Assembly: GCA_038200385.1 (NCBI GenBank)
Contig: JBBPYA010000347.1
Location: 1 to 11,662 of the forward strand
Reading direction: 5' to 3'
DNA length: 11,662 bases
DNA from: JBBPYA01 sp038200385
Lineage (GTDB): Bacteria > Actinomycetota > Actinomycetes > Mycobacteriales > Geodermatophilaceae
The notes beneath the pieces are model-generated. The model was not told the origin of the DNA. It did not search any database and saw only the letters and a list, made by a program, of their open reading frames with translations. The position numbers and the translations under genes were made by a program. Positions 5,464 through 11,662 of the stretch are shown here, in pieces. How positions within the stretch are numbered: position 1 is the stretch's first letter; each line of letters starts with the position of its first letter.

Positions 5464-8328
5464 GTGACCGATACGCGGGCGCTGGCCGCCGATCTGGCCG
5501 CGGCCGTCCGGGGCCGGGTCCGCGCCGACACCGCGACCCGGGCCGTCTACGCCGCCGACGCCTCGAACTACCGGCACGTCCCGATCGCCGTCGTCGAGCC
5601 GGCGGACGCCGACGACGTCGAGGCCGCGCTGACGGTCTGCCGAGCGCACGCCGCCCCCGTACTCCCACGCGGCGCGGGCACCAGCGTGGCCGGCTCGGCC
5701 GTGAACACCGCGGTCGTCCTGGACTTCACCCGCTCGATGTACCGGGTGCTCGACGTCGACCCCGAGGCGGGTACGGCCCGGGTGCAGCCCGGCGTCGTAC
5801 TCGACCGGCTGCAGGAGGCGGCCGCGCCGTACGGGCTGCGGTTCGGTCCCGACCCGGCGACCCACGACCGTTGCACGCTCGGGGGGATGGTCGGCAACAA
5901 CTCCTGCGGATCGCACTCGGTGGCCTGGGGCAAGACCGACGACAGCGTCCTAGACCTCGACGTGCTGACCTACGGCGGGGCCAGGCTGACCGTCGGCGCC
6001 ACCACCGACGAGCAATGGCGGCAGCGGGCCGGGCAACCCGGCCCGGTGGGGGCCATCTACTCGGGTCTTGCGCGGCTGCGCGAGGAGACCGCGCCGCTGC
6101 TGCGGACCGGGCTGCCCCGGCTGCCCCGGCGGGTGTCCGGCTACGCCCTGGACGCGCTGCTGCCCGAGCACGGGGGCAACGTGGCGCGGGCGCTCGTCGG
6201 TACCGAGGGCGGCTGCGTCACCGTCCTCGGGGCCACCGTGCGCCTCGTCCCCGCGCCGGCCTACCGGGCGTTGACCGTCGTCGGCTTCCCCGACGTGTAC
6301 GCCGCCGCCGAGGCCGCGGTCGCGTTCCGCGACGTTCGGCCGCTGACCGTCGAAGGTATCGACGGCGCGCTCGTCGACGCGCTGCGCGCCGCCCGACCCG
6401 GCGAGACGGCCAGCCGGATGCTGCCGACGGGTCGGGCCTGGCTCTACGTCTCGGCCGGCGGGCGGTCCGCGGCCGAGGCGCAGGCCGCCGCCGAGGGCTT
6501 CGCCCGCACTGCCCGCGGTCTCGGCGGCACTCCGGTCGTGCTCACCGTGCCGGCCGAGCAGCGGGCGCTGTGGCGGGTGCGCGAGGACGGCGCCGGCATC
6601 GCGACCCGCACCGCCCGGGGGACAGAGGCCTACCCGGGCTGGGAAGACGCCGCCGTACCGCCGGAACGGCTCGCCGAATACCTGCTTGAGCTGCACGCGC
6701 TGCAGTCCGCGCACGGGGTGGTCGGGGCGATGTACGGGCACTTCGCCGACGGCTGCATCCACACCCGGTTGGACTTCGACCTGCTGACCCGTGACGGCGT
6801 ACGGGTGTTCCGCTCGTTCATGGAGCAGGCCGCAGATCTCGCGGCCGCGCACGGCGGCTCGCTGTCGGGGGAGCACGGCGACGGGCAGGCCCGCTCGGAG
6901 CTGCTGGCGCGGATGTACTCGCCCGGGGTGATCGCCGCGTTCGCGCGGTTCAAGGACATCTGGGACCCGGACCGGCAGATGAACCCCGGCGCGGTCGTCC
7001 GGCCGCGACGGATCGACGACGATCTGCGGGTCTTCCTCGGTACGCCGACGCTGGCGTCGCGTACGCAGCTGGCCCTCGTCCACGACGGCGGTGACTTCCC
7101 GTCGGCGACCCGCCGCTGCGTCGGGGTGGCCAAGTGCGTCACCGCGGCCGGCGGCGTGATGTGCCCCAGCTACCGGGTCACCCACGACGAGCAGCACTCG
7201 ACTCGGGGGCGGGCCCGGCTGCTGTTCGAGATGGCGTCGGGGCAGCTGGTCGGCGGTGGCTGGCGCTCGACCGAGGTCCGCGACGCGCTGGACCTGTGCC
7301 TGTCCTGCAAGGGCTGTAAACGCGACTGCCCGGTCGGCGTGGACATGGCGACGTACAAGTCGGAGTTCCTCGCCCAGCACTACCGGCGGCGGTTGCGCCC
7401 GGCCTCGCACTACTCGATGGGCGCGCTGCCGCGGTGGCTGCGGCTGGCCGGGCGGGCGCCGCGATTGGTCAACGCGGTGGCCGCCCGTCGGTGGCCGGCG
7501 GCGGCGCTCAAACGGGCCGGCGGCATCGCGCCCGAGCGGGGCATCCCCGCTCTGGCGCAGGAGAACCTGCGGCAGTGGCTGGCCCGGCGCCCCGCGCCGT
7601 CCCGCGCGCCGGAGCGTCGGATCCTGCTGTGGCCGGACACGTTCACCACGTACTTCGATCCGCAGGTGGGGCAGGCGGCCGTCCGGGTGCTGGAGCGGCT
7701 CGGATACACCGTCGAGGCCCCTGGCCGCGCGGTCTGCTGCGGGCTGACCTGGCTGACCACCGGCCAGGTGGGGGCGGCCCGCCGGGTGCTTCGCCGCAGT
7801 GTCACCGCACTACGCCCCTGGCTGGACGCCGGCGTACCGGTGCTCGTCCTGGAGCCCAGCTGCGCGGCGATGCTGCGCACAGAGGTGGCGCAGCTGCTGC
7901 CCGCCGATCCGGCCGCGGGAGGACTGTCGGCGTCGGTGCGCACGTTCGCCGAGGTGCTGGCCGGGCACGCCGACGAGCTGGGGGCGATCGCGGGAGGCGG
8001 GGGTGCGGGTGCGGTCCTGGTCCAGCCGCACTGCCATCAGTACGCAGATCTCGGCACCGCAGCCGACGATGCCGTGCTCGCGGCGATGGGTGCGAACCCG
8101 ACGACGATCGAGGGCTGCTGTGGCCTGGCCGGCAACTTCGGCTTCGAGGCCGGCCACTACGAGGTGTCGATGGCCGTGGCCGAGCACGCGCTGCTTCCTG
8201 CCATCCGCGCGGCGGGTCCGGGGGTCCCGGTGCTGGCCGACGGCTTCAGCTGCCGCACCCAGGTCCGGCAGGCCGGCCACGGCTCACCCCGGCACCTGGC
8301 CGAGCTGGTGGACGACAGCCTGCGCTGA
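5464..8328 (+). CDS. FAD- and 4Fe-4S-containing oxidoreductase, YdiJ / D-2-hydroxyglutarate dehydrogenase type
   Basis: A 954-residue fusion. The FAD-binding-4 domain spans about 30-210, with PRGAGTS (68-74) and GNNSCGSHS (144-152). The FAD-linked oxidase C-terminal domain runs to about 520, with GHFADGCIH (H426, H433) and GEHGDG (470-474). Iron-sulfur ligands include C552, C558, C567 and the classical CxxCxxCxxxCP at C612, C615, C618, C622. Two cysteine-rich CCG domains follow, with CCG at 758-760 and 885-887. Length and order match YdiJ-like proteins, which oxidise D-2-hydroxy acids and pass electrons on through Fe-S clusters; D-2-hydroxyglutarate is the best guess given the HOT-like gene upstream. 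D-lactate or glycolate are alternatives. GTG at 5464 is preferred because it precedes the first conserved residues; an ATG at 5413 would add 17 unconserved residues and overlap the zinc-ribbon gene. Confidence 0.92.
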   Translation: MTDTRALAADLAAAVRGRVRADTATRAVYAADASNYRHVPIAVVEPADADDVEAALTVCRAHAAPVLPRGAGTSVAGSAVNTAVVLDFTRSMYRVLDVDPEAGTARVQPGVVLDRLQEAAAPYGLRFGPDPATHDRCTLGGMVGNNSCGSHSVAWGKTDDSVLDLDVLTYGGARLTVGATTDEQWRQRAGQPGPVGAIYSGLARLREETAPLLRTGLPRLPRRVSGYALDALLPEHGGNVARALVGTEGGCVTVLGATVRLVPAPAYRALTVVGFPDVYAAAEAAVAFRDVRPLTVEGIDGALVDALRAARPGETASRMLPTGRAWLYVSAGGRSAAEAQAAAEGFARTARGLGGTPVVLTVPAEQRALWRVREDGAGIATRTARGTEAYPGWEDAAVPPERLAEYLLELHALQSAHGVVGAMYGHFADGCIHTRLDFDLLTRDGVRVFRSFMEQAADLAAAHGGSLSGEHGDGQARSELLARMYSPGVIAAFARFKDIWDPDRQMNPGAVVRPRRIDDDLRVFLGTPTLASRTQLALVHDGGDFPSATRRCVGVAKCVTAAGGVMCPSYRVTHDEQHSTRGRARLLFEMASGQLVGGGWRSTEVRDALDLCLSCKGCKRDCPVGVDMATYKSEFLAQHYRRRLRPASHYSMGALPRWLRLAGRAPRLVNAVAARRWPAAALKRAGGIAPERGIPALAQENLRQWLARRPAPSRAPERRILLWPDTFTTYFDPQVGQAAVRVLERLGYTVEAPGRAVCCGLTWLTTGQVGAARRVLRRSVTALRPWLDAGVPVLVLEPSCAAMLRTEVAQLLPADPAAGGLSASVRTFAEVLAGHADELGAIAGGGGAGAVLVQPHCHQYADLGTAADDAVLAAMGANPTTIEGCCGLAGNFGFEAGHYEVSMAVAEHALLPAIRAAGPGVPVLADGFSCRTQVRQAGHGSPRHLAELVDDSLR

Positions 8329-8379
8329 GTCCCCGGTCGACGGTGCCGGCCGACAGGCTGGGCCGCGGGCCCGGACGGT

Positions 8380-8399
8380 CGGAGCCGCGGTCGGCTCCG
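8380..8399 (+). terminator. Perfect 8-bp GC hairpin, probable end of the operon
   Basis: CGGAGCCG (8380-8387) pairs perfectly with CGGCTCCG (8392-8399) around the tetraloop CGGT, 51 bp after the oxidoreductase stop. No T-run follows, which is common for actinobacterial terminators. Being symmetrical, it could also serve the fragments coming from the right on the minus strand. Confidence 0.55.
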
Positions 8400-8417
8400 G
8401 GTCCGGCCCGGCGCCAG

Positions 8418-8843
8418 TCAGCCGACCCCGTCGGGCGGAGGTACGGCGGCGAGGAGTCTGGCCGCCCGCAGCAGCGGCAGGAGGAGCAGCGCGGCACGCC
8501 GTCCCCGCTGGGCCGGCCGGTTCCAGCGCCGGGGGCAGGCCCAGCATCCGCGCCGCCAGGGTGGCCACCGGGCGCCGATCGGCGGTCGCGATCGGGCAGC
8601 CATGCGGGTCGAGGTCGCCGAAGTGGGCGAGTACGACGACGGCCGCGAGCGCGGTCAGCGCGTCCAACACGATCGGCGTTCGCCGTTGCTCCGCCTGCGC
8701 CATGACGCCGGTGGCGGTGGCCAGATCGGCGTCATCGAGGCTGCGCAATGCCGCGTCCACATCCCCGGCCGTGTCGCCCGCCGCAGGCCGTCGCGCACGG
8801 CCACCGCGCGGCGTACCCACTCCTCGTCGGTCCACGGGTCGGT
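8418..8843 (-). pseudogene. Unrecognised gene, minus strand, with two compensating frameshifts
   Basis: Protein-like text with high GC at third positions runs leftwards but changes frame twice. It starts TDPWTDEEWVRRAVAVRDGL; after a one-base shift near 8785 it continues DVDAALRSLDDADLATATGV and TPIVLDALTALAAVVVLAHF to LGLPPALEPAGP; near 8510 it returns to the first frame with RAALLLLPLLRAARLLAAV and stops at 8420-8418. In the last part the first frame has clearly higher third-position GC than the middle frame, supporting the second shift. I do not recognise the family. Either it is a decayed gene, or sequencing errors hide an intact one of about 140 residues. A start may be lost: the sequence upstream is integrase-like. 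Confidence 0.4.
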
Positions 8844-8936
8844 GATGACCCGGTCGCGGGCGGCCCGCCGCAGCGGTCCCCTCAGCAGGCCGTAGCACGC
8901 TCGCACCGAGTAGGGGCCAAGGGTGCCGCGATAAGA
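8844..8936 (-). pseudogene. Possible integrase core-binding-domain scrap
   Basis: Leftward from about 8936 the frame reads SYRGTLGPYSVRACYGLL then RGPLRRAARDRVI. This has the look of the helix ending the SAM-like domain of actinobacterial tyrosine recombinases (L-x-P-x-x-V-R-x-x-Y-G-L-L-R...A-x-R-D-R-x-I). About 30 residues only; nothing of an integrase is seen before or after it, and it merges without a break into the unrecognised pseudogene. It may be chance resemblance. Confidence 0.35.
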
Positions 8937-9037
8937 CTTTGTGCGGCGTGTGGGGCGTCGACATGGCGGCGTGCGACGATGCGTAACGACGAACGTGCGG
9001 TGCGGAGCTTCGGCTGGACATGGGAGGTGCCGGTGGG

Positions 9038-9119
9038 GTGGGTCGGATAGCGAAGGTCGAGCAGGAGGCGCGGGCTCGGGCGCGCAGGACGAGGCTGGAC
9101 GAGGACCGGTCAGCGCGGG
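9038..9119 (+). pseudogene. Short charged coiled-coil scrap (gene 5' end, truncated)
   Basis: From a GTG at 9038, with GGGAGG about 10 bases before it, the frame reads VGRIAKVEQEARARARRTR followed by LDEDRSARDA. This looks like the start of a charged helical protein of the kind often found next to actinobacterial integrative elements. After 9119 the frame becomes an Arg-rich shadow of the membrane-protein gene, so the original gene seems to be cut off there. Function unknown. Confidence 0.35.
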
Positions 9120-9455
9120 ATGCTGGTGCCGTTCTCCGCCTACCTGGGGATCGGCTTCGCCGTCGCGCTGATGTACGCCGGCAGCCGCGCCTACCGACGC
9201 CAGCACCGCGGACTGTCCTTGGCCTCGATGGCAGCCGGCCTCGCGGTGACGCTCTACGCCCTGTCCTGGCTCTTCGATGTTCCTGGAGCATTCGGGCAGG
9301 CCGGCTTCGCGTGCGAGATCGGCGTCTACGTCGGTCTGATCGGCTCGGGCCTGCTGGCCAAGGAGCCGGAGAATGACCCCGAGCACGACCGGGTGCACCA
9401 CAACCACACCCGCGACTCCGACGATGACAGTGGCCGAGGGGGCTCCGGGCGCTGA
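9120..9455 (+). CDS. Small membrane protein with three predicted helices
   Basis: The 111-residue product has hydrophobic stretches at about 5-21, 32-52 and 61-80, separated by a basic loop (RRQHR) and a short polar one. Its tail (82-111) is hydrophilic, rich in Asp, His, Asn and Gly. I do not recognise a family. The ATG at 9120 has only a weak upstream GCGGG; a GTG at 9126 is an alternative. The gene begins exactly where the upstream scrap stops making sense, so its 5' end or promoter may be a rearrangement junction and the original protein may have been longer. It is followed by a strong hairpin and the desaturase gene; a membrane location would fit that neighbour, but no functional link is shown. 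Confidence 0.6.
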   Translation: MLVPFSAYLGIGFAVALMYAGSRAYRRQHRGLSLASMAAGLAVTLYALSWLFDVPGAFGQAGFACEIGVYVGLIGSGLLAKEPENDPEHDRVHHNHTRDSDDDSGRGGSGR

Positions 9456-9473
9456 CGCACACTCTTCGAGCCC

Positions 9474-9507
9474 TGGGGCGCGCCGACAAACTTGCCGGCG
9501 CGCCCCA
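9474..9507 (+). terminator. Perfect 12-bp hairpin between the membrane-protein and desaturase genes
   Basis: TGGGGCGCGCCG (9474-9485) pairs perfectly with CGGCGCGCCCCA (9496-9507) around a 10-base loop. It starts 18 bp after the membrane-protein stop and ends 16 bp before the desaturase ribosome binding site (GGAGG, 9524-9528). No T-run follows. It is most simply a terminator, but its nearness to the ribosome binding site also allows a 5' leader structure controlling the desaturase. Confidence 0.55.
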
Positions 9508-9536
9508 ACCAACTCGTGTGCCTGGAGGCTCATCGA

Positions 9537-10613
9537 ATGAGTGCTGTGACCGTTGCCGAGCCACGCGCTCGGAAGGGCAGTGACTATGCCGGCCTGGCTC
9601 GCCAGGTCCGCGCCGCCGGTCTGCTCGACCGTCGCCCTGGCTCCAACGCCATTCGGATCGGGCTTACCCTTGCTTTCTATGCCGGCATCTGTGCGGCCGT
9701 GGTGTGGGTGGGAGACTCCTGGTTCCAGACCGTCGTCGCCGTCCTGCTCGGGGTCGCGTTCACCCAGATCGGGTTCTTGGGTCATGACTGCGGGCATCAG
9801 CAGATGTTCACCAGCCGTCGCGCCAACGACCTCCTCGGCCAGGTCCTCGCAAACCTGCTGATCGGGTTGAGCTACGGCTGGTGGGTCGGCAAGCACAACC
9901 GGCACCACGCTAATCCCAACAAGGAGGACCACGACCCCGATATCGGTGCCGGGGTACTGGCCTTCACCACCGGGCAGGTAGCTGTCCGAACCGGCCGTCT
10001 CGGCCGAATCATCGCCCGCCGACAAGCCTGGCTGTTCTTCCCGCTGCTGACGCTTGAGGGCATGAACCTGCACGTTGCCAGCGTGCTGTCGCTGCGAGCC
10101 GCGGCCGAGCGCAGCACCCGCGGGGGTACCCGCGCCGCGGAGGCGCTGCTGCTCACCCTGCACCTCACCGCCTACCTGGCTGGGTTGGCGCTGGTGATGT
10201 CCCCGGTGAAAGCGTTGGCGTTCGTCGCGATCCACCAGGGTGTGTGGGGCTTGTACATGGGTTGCTCCTTCGCCCCCAACCACAAAGGCATGCCGATCAT
10301 CGCCGCGGACGAGGACATCGATTATCTGCGCCGGCAGGTGCTGACCTCACGCAACGTTCGCGGGGGAGCATTCACCGACCTGCTACTCGGTGGCTTGAAC
10401 TATCAGATCGAGCACCACCTGTTCCCGAGCATGCCCCGAGCCGCACTGCGCAACGCCCAGCGCCTCGTCCGTCCCTACTGCGCTGAACTGGGCATCCCTT
10501 ACTGCGAGACCTCACTTCTCGGCTCCTACACCGCCGCGGTCCGCCATTTGGACACCCTCGGGGCGCCGCTACGCAATGGAGCCCAGCAACCCACAACCAG
10601 CGCGGCCCACTGA
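9537..10613 (+). CDS. Membrane fatty acid desaturase (three-His-box family, PF00487 type)
   Basis: This 358-residue di-iron membrane enzyme introduces a double bond into a fatty acyl chain (acyl-lipid or acyl-CoA), using O2 and electrons from an unlinked donor. The His boxes are H83-D-C-G-H87, H120-N-R-H-H124 and Q290-I-E-H-H294, the Q-x-x-H-H form seen in delta-6/front-end-like and actinobacterial desaturases. No cytochrome b5 domain is present. Hydrophobic segments lie at about 40-80, before box 2, and between boxes 2 and 3. Start ATG 9537 follows GGAGG by 8 bases. Sampled lines are about 62% GC, far below the core operon, hinting at different ancestry. Regiospecificity cannot be read from sequence. 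Likely job: adjusting membrane fluidity, for example in cold. Confidence 0.93.
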   Translation: MSAVTVAEPRARKGSDYAGLARQVRAAGLLDRRPGSNAIRIGLTLAFYAGICAAVVWVGDSWFQTVVAVLLGVAFTQIGFLGHDCGHQQMFTSRRANDLLGQVLANLLIGLSYGWWVGKHNRHHANPNKEDHDPDIGAGVLAFTTGQVAVRTGRLGRIIARRQAWLFFPLLTLEGMNLHVASVLSLRAAAERSTRGGTRAAEALLLTLHLTAYLAGLALVMSPVKALAFVAIHQGVWGLYMGCSFAPNHKGMPIIAADEDIDYLRRQVLTSRNVRGGAFTDLLLGGLNYQIEHHLFPSMPRAALRNAQRLVRPYCAELGIPYCETSLLGSYTAAVRHLDTLGAPLRNGAQQPTTSAAH

Positions 10614-10713
10614 TACCTCGACCTTCGGACGTAAAACCCACCTGGCGATACGCCGGTAGGTCGGAACTGACCAACGAAGCAGCCACTACCCTGCCACCCG
10701 AGAAAGGTCCACC

Positions 10714-10884
10714 ATGGCTGAACCGGCCGACACGCAGCACACCAGCGGCAAAAAGATCGCAACGGAGGAGCAACCGTCCAGCTCCGGAACGGAACCGATG
10801 CCTGGTGTGGATCCGCGCGCGACCGATCACCCGACCGGCAGGGCGCAAGCCGCGGAAAACGCCGAGAACGAATCGGCAGGCTGA
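10714..10884 (+). CDS. Small hydrophilic protein (56 residues), probably disordered
   Basis: ATG at 10714 follows GAAAGG (10702-10707) by six bases, and the frame ends at TGA 10882-10884, six bases before the SRPBCC start. The product begins MAEPADTQHTSGKKIATEEQ and is rich in Ala, Glu, Thr, Ser, Gly and Pro, with no Cys, Trp, Tyr or Phe and no hydrophobic segment, so it should be unstructured. No family recognised. The good ribosome binding site and the tight spacing to the next gene argue for a real gene co-transcribed with it. Confidence 0.6.
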   Translation: MAEPADTQHTSGKKIATEEQPSSSGTEPMPGVDPRATDHPTGRAQAAENAENESAG

Positions 10885-10890
10885 CCAGTC

Positions 10891-11337
10891 GTGAGCACTG
10901 TCGACTGCTACATCGCGGCCAGCCCCCCGCAGGTGTTCGCCACGCTCAGCAACGGCTGGTACTACAGCAACTGGGTGGTAGGCACCTCCCACGTGCGAGC
11001 CGTTGACGAGAATTGGCCTGCCGTCGGTAGCCGGATTCACCACGCCGCGGGCGTCTGGCCCCTCGTGGGGCGGGATGAGACCGTCGTCGACGAGGTCGAA
11101 TCCGATCGGCTTCTTGTGCTGACCGCCCGAGGGCGACCCATCGGACAAGCCCGAGTCGTCATCGAACTCGCCGCCGAACATGACGGAACCCGGGTCACGA
11201 TGCACGAAACCCCAATCGCCGGACCCGGCCGGTGGCTCCACAGCCCGGCCACCGAGGCGTTACTGAGCCGCCGCAACACCGAATCGCTGGCTCGCCTCAG
11301 CGCCCTCGCCGAACGACGCACCCGCCCTACCACCTAG
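10891..11337 (+). CDS. SRPBCC-superfamily (START/polyketide-cyclase-like) protein
   Basis: A 148-residue protein with the SRPBCC pattern: an N-terminal strand and helix (YIAASPPQVFATLSNGWYY), a middle GSRIHH strand, paired strands (ETVVDEVESDRLLVLTA; ARVVIELAAEHDGTRVTMHE) and a long C-terminal helix containing RRNTESLARLSALAE. Such proteins bind hydrophobic ligands or act as small cyclases or hydrolases. In actinobacteria this subtype, with W-Y-x-x-W-V-V-G near the start and R-N-T-E near the end, commonly sits beside FAD-dependent desaturase or phytoene-dehydrogenase-like genes, so a lipid or isoprenoid ligand is a reasonable guess. GTG at 10891 lies six bases after the small gene. The TAG stop lies at the left boundary of an IS630-type element and may have been altered by it. 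Confidence 0.85.
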   Translation: MSTVDCYIAASPPQVFATLSNGWYYSNWVVGTSHVRAVDENWPAVGSRIHHAAGVWPLVGRDETVVDEVESDRLLVLTARGRPIGQARVVIELAAEHDGTRVTMHETPIAGPGRWLHSPATEALLSRRNTESLARLSALAERRTRPTT

Positions 11338-11345
11338 TGGTGTGT

Positions 11346-11371
11346 CGCCTAAATAGCTAGCTGATTAGGCG
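11346..11371. repeat. 26-bp imperfect palindrome upstream of the IS630 transposase
   Basis: Outer arms CGCCTAA (11346-11352) and TTAGGCG (11365-11371) and the inner palindrome AGCTAGCT (11355-11362) share one centre; only two base pairs per arm mismatch. It lies 15 bp before the transposase ATG, in the element's left end. It could be the transposase binding site, a subterminal part of the inverted repeat, or an operator. Confidence 0.65.
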
Positions 11372-11385
11372 GTAGGCTGTGCAGC

Positions 11386-11662
11386 ATGAGGAGTCCGGCG
11401 CCGGCGCTTTCGATGACCGATGCTCAGCGCGACATGTTGGCCAAGCTGGCGGTCTCCCAGACCGCGCCGATCCGCCAGGCGCAGCGGGCCAAGGTGCTGG
11501 TGCTGGCCGGGCAGGGGGTGGCGAACTCCAGGATCGCCGAGCAGGTCGGGGTGACGGTGAGCACGGTGCGTTCCTGGCGGGACCGCTTCGCGGTAGACGG
11601 AGTGGCCAAGCTGGGTGCGGTGCGGGCCGGGCGCGGCCGCAAGACGATGATCCCGCAGGCCA
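11386..11662 (+). CDS. IS630-family transposase, 5' part (runs off the window)
   Basis: The frame opens at ATG 11386 and continues without a stop to the window end, giving 92 codons. It shows the N-terminal helix-turn-helix of IS630/Tc1-like transposases: IRQAQRAKVLVLAGQGVANS, then RIAEQVGVTVSTVRSWRDRF (about 49-68) and the basic linker AGRGRK. The DDE catalytic domain would follow outside the window, so intactness cannot be judged. The element seems to have landed at or right beside the SRPBCC stop codon. Its presence, with the IS481 end at the other edge, marks the window as a transposon-rich stretch. Confidence 0.85.
   Translation, partial: MRSPAPALSMTDAQRDMLAKLAVSQTAPIRQAQRAKVLVLAGQGVANSRIAEQVGVTVSTVRSWRDRFAVDGVAKLGAVRAGRGRKTMIPQA

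Noticed and set aside
5950..7410. Minus-strand frame of 486 codons opposite the FAD/Fe-S oxidoreductase
   Set aside because: Arg/Gly/Pro/His-rich text with no recognisable motif, lying fully within a convincing gene on the other strand.
8284..10283. Two overlapping long minus-strand frames across 8284-9564 and 8655-10283 as single genes
   Set aside because: Only the parts within 8418-8936 look protein-like, and they need frame changes; the rest is antisense to the desaturase and membrane-protein genes.
10614..10713. Terminator after the desaturase
   Set aside because: Only short stems were seen (GGCG/CGCC near 10644-10654; GGTC/GACC near 10659-10672); too weak to call, and co-transcription with the next two genes is possible.

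Overview
The window comes from a very GC-rich actinobacterium. The evidence is G/C at most third codon positions, several GTG starts, and gene families typical of Actinomycetia; I cannot place it to genus. It consists of an intact catabolic core flanked by mobile-element debris and by a smaller, less GC-rich gene group.

Left edge (1-1023): the 5' end of an IS481-type transposase gene on the minus strand with its terminal repeats, a patch of TGCTCAC heptamers, a tyrosine-integrase N-terminal remnant in three frames, and, joined to it on the opposite strand, the remnant of a DUF5996-type gene with two frameshifts and an in-frame stop. No gene here looks intact.

Core (1024-8328): a minus-strand AMP-forming acyl-CoA ligase faces away from a four-gene plus-strand operon across 154 bp. 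The operon encodes a metallo-beta-lactamase-fold lactonase (closest in my memory to AttM/BlcC gamma-butyrolactonase), an iron-type alcohol dehydrogenase closely matching hydroxyacid-oxoacid transhydrogenase (HOT/ADHFE1), a small FmdB-like zinc-ribbon protein with a Gly/His-rich tail, and a large FAD plus 4Fe-4S oxidoreductase of the YdiJ / D-2-hydroxyglutarate dehydrogenase type. Read together they suggest a pathway: lactone to 4-hydroxy acid; 4-hydroxy acid plus 2-oxoglutarate to semialdehyde plus D-2-hydroxyglutarate; then regeneration of 2-oxoglutarate with electrons passed to an acceptor. The families and gene order are seen; the substrates are inferred.

Junk zone (8329-9119): a perfect 8-bp hairpin that probably ends the operon, then minus-strand fragments in shifting frames, one of them integrase-like, and a short plus-strand coiled-coil scrap.

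Right part (9120-11337): a small three-helix membrane protein, a strong 12-bp hairpin, a three-His-box fatty acid desaturase, a 56-residue hydrophilic small protein and an SRPBCC-fold protein. Sampled lines are clearly lower in GC than the core. The group looks like a membrane-lipid or stress module, possibly of separate origin. The window ends inside an IS630-family transposase gene that starts 48 bp after the SRPBCC stop, with a 26-bp dyad between them.
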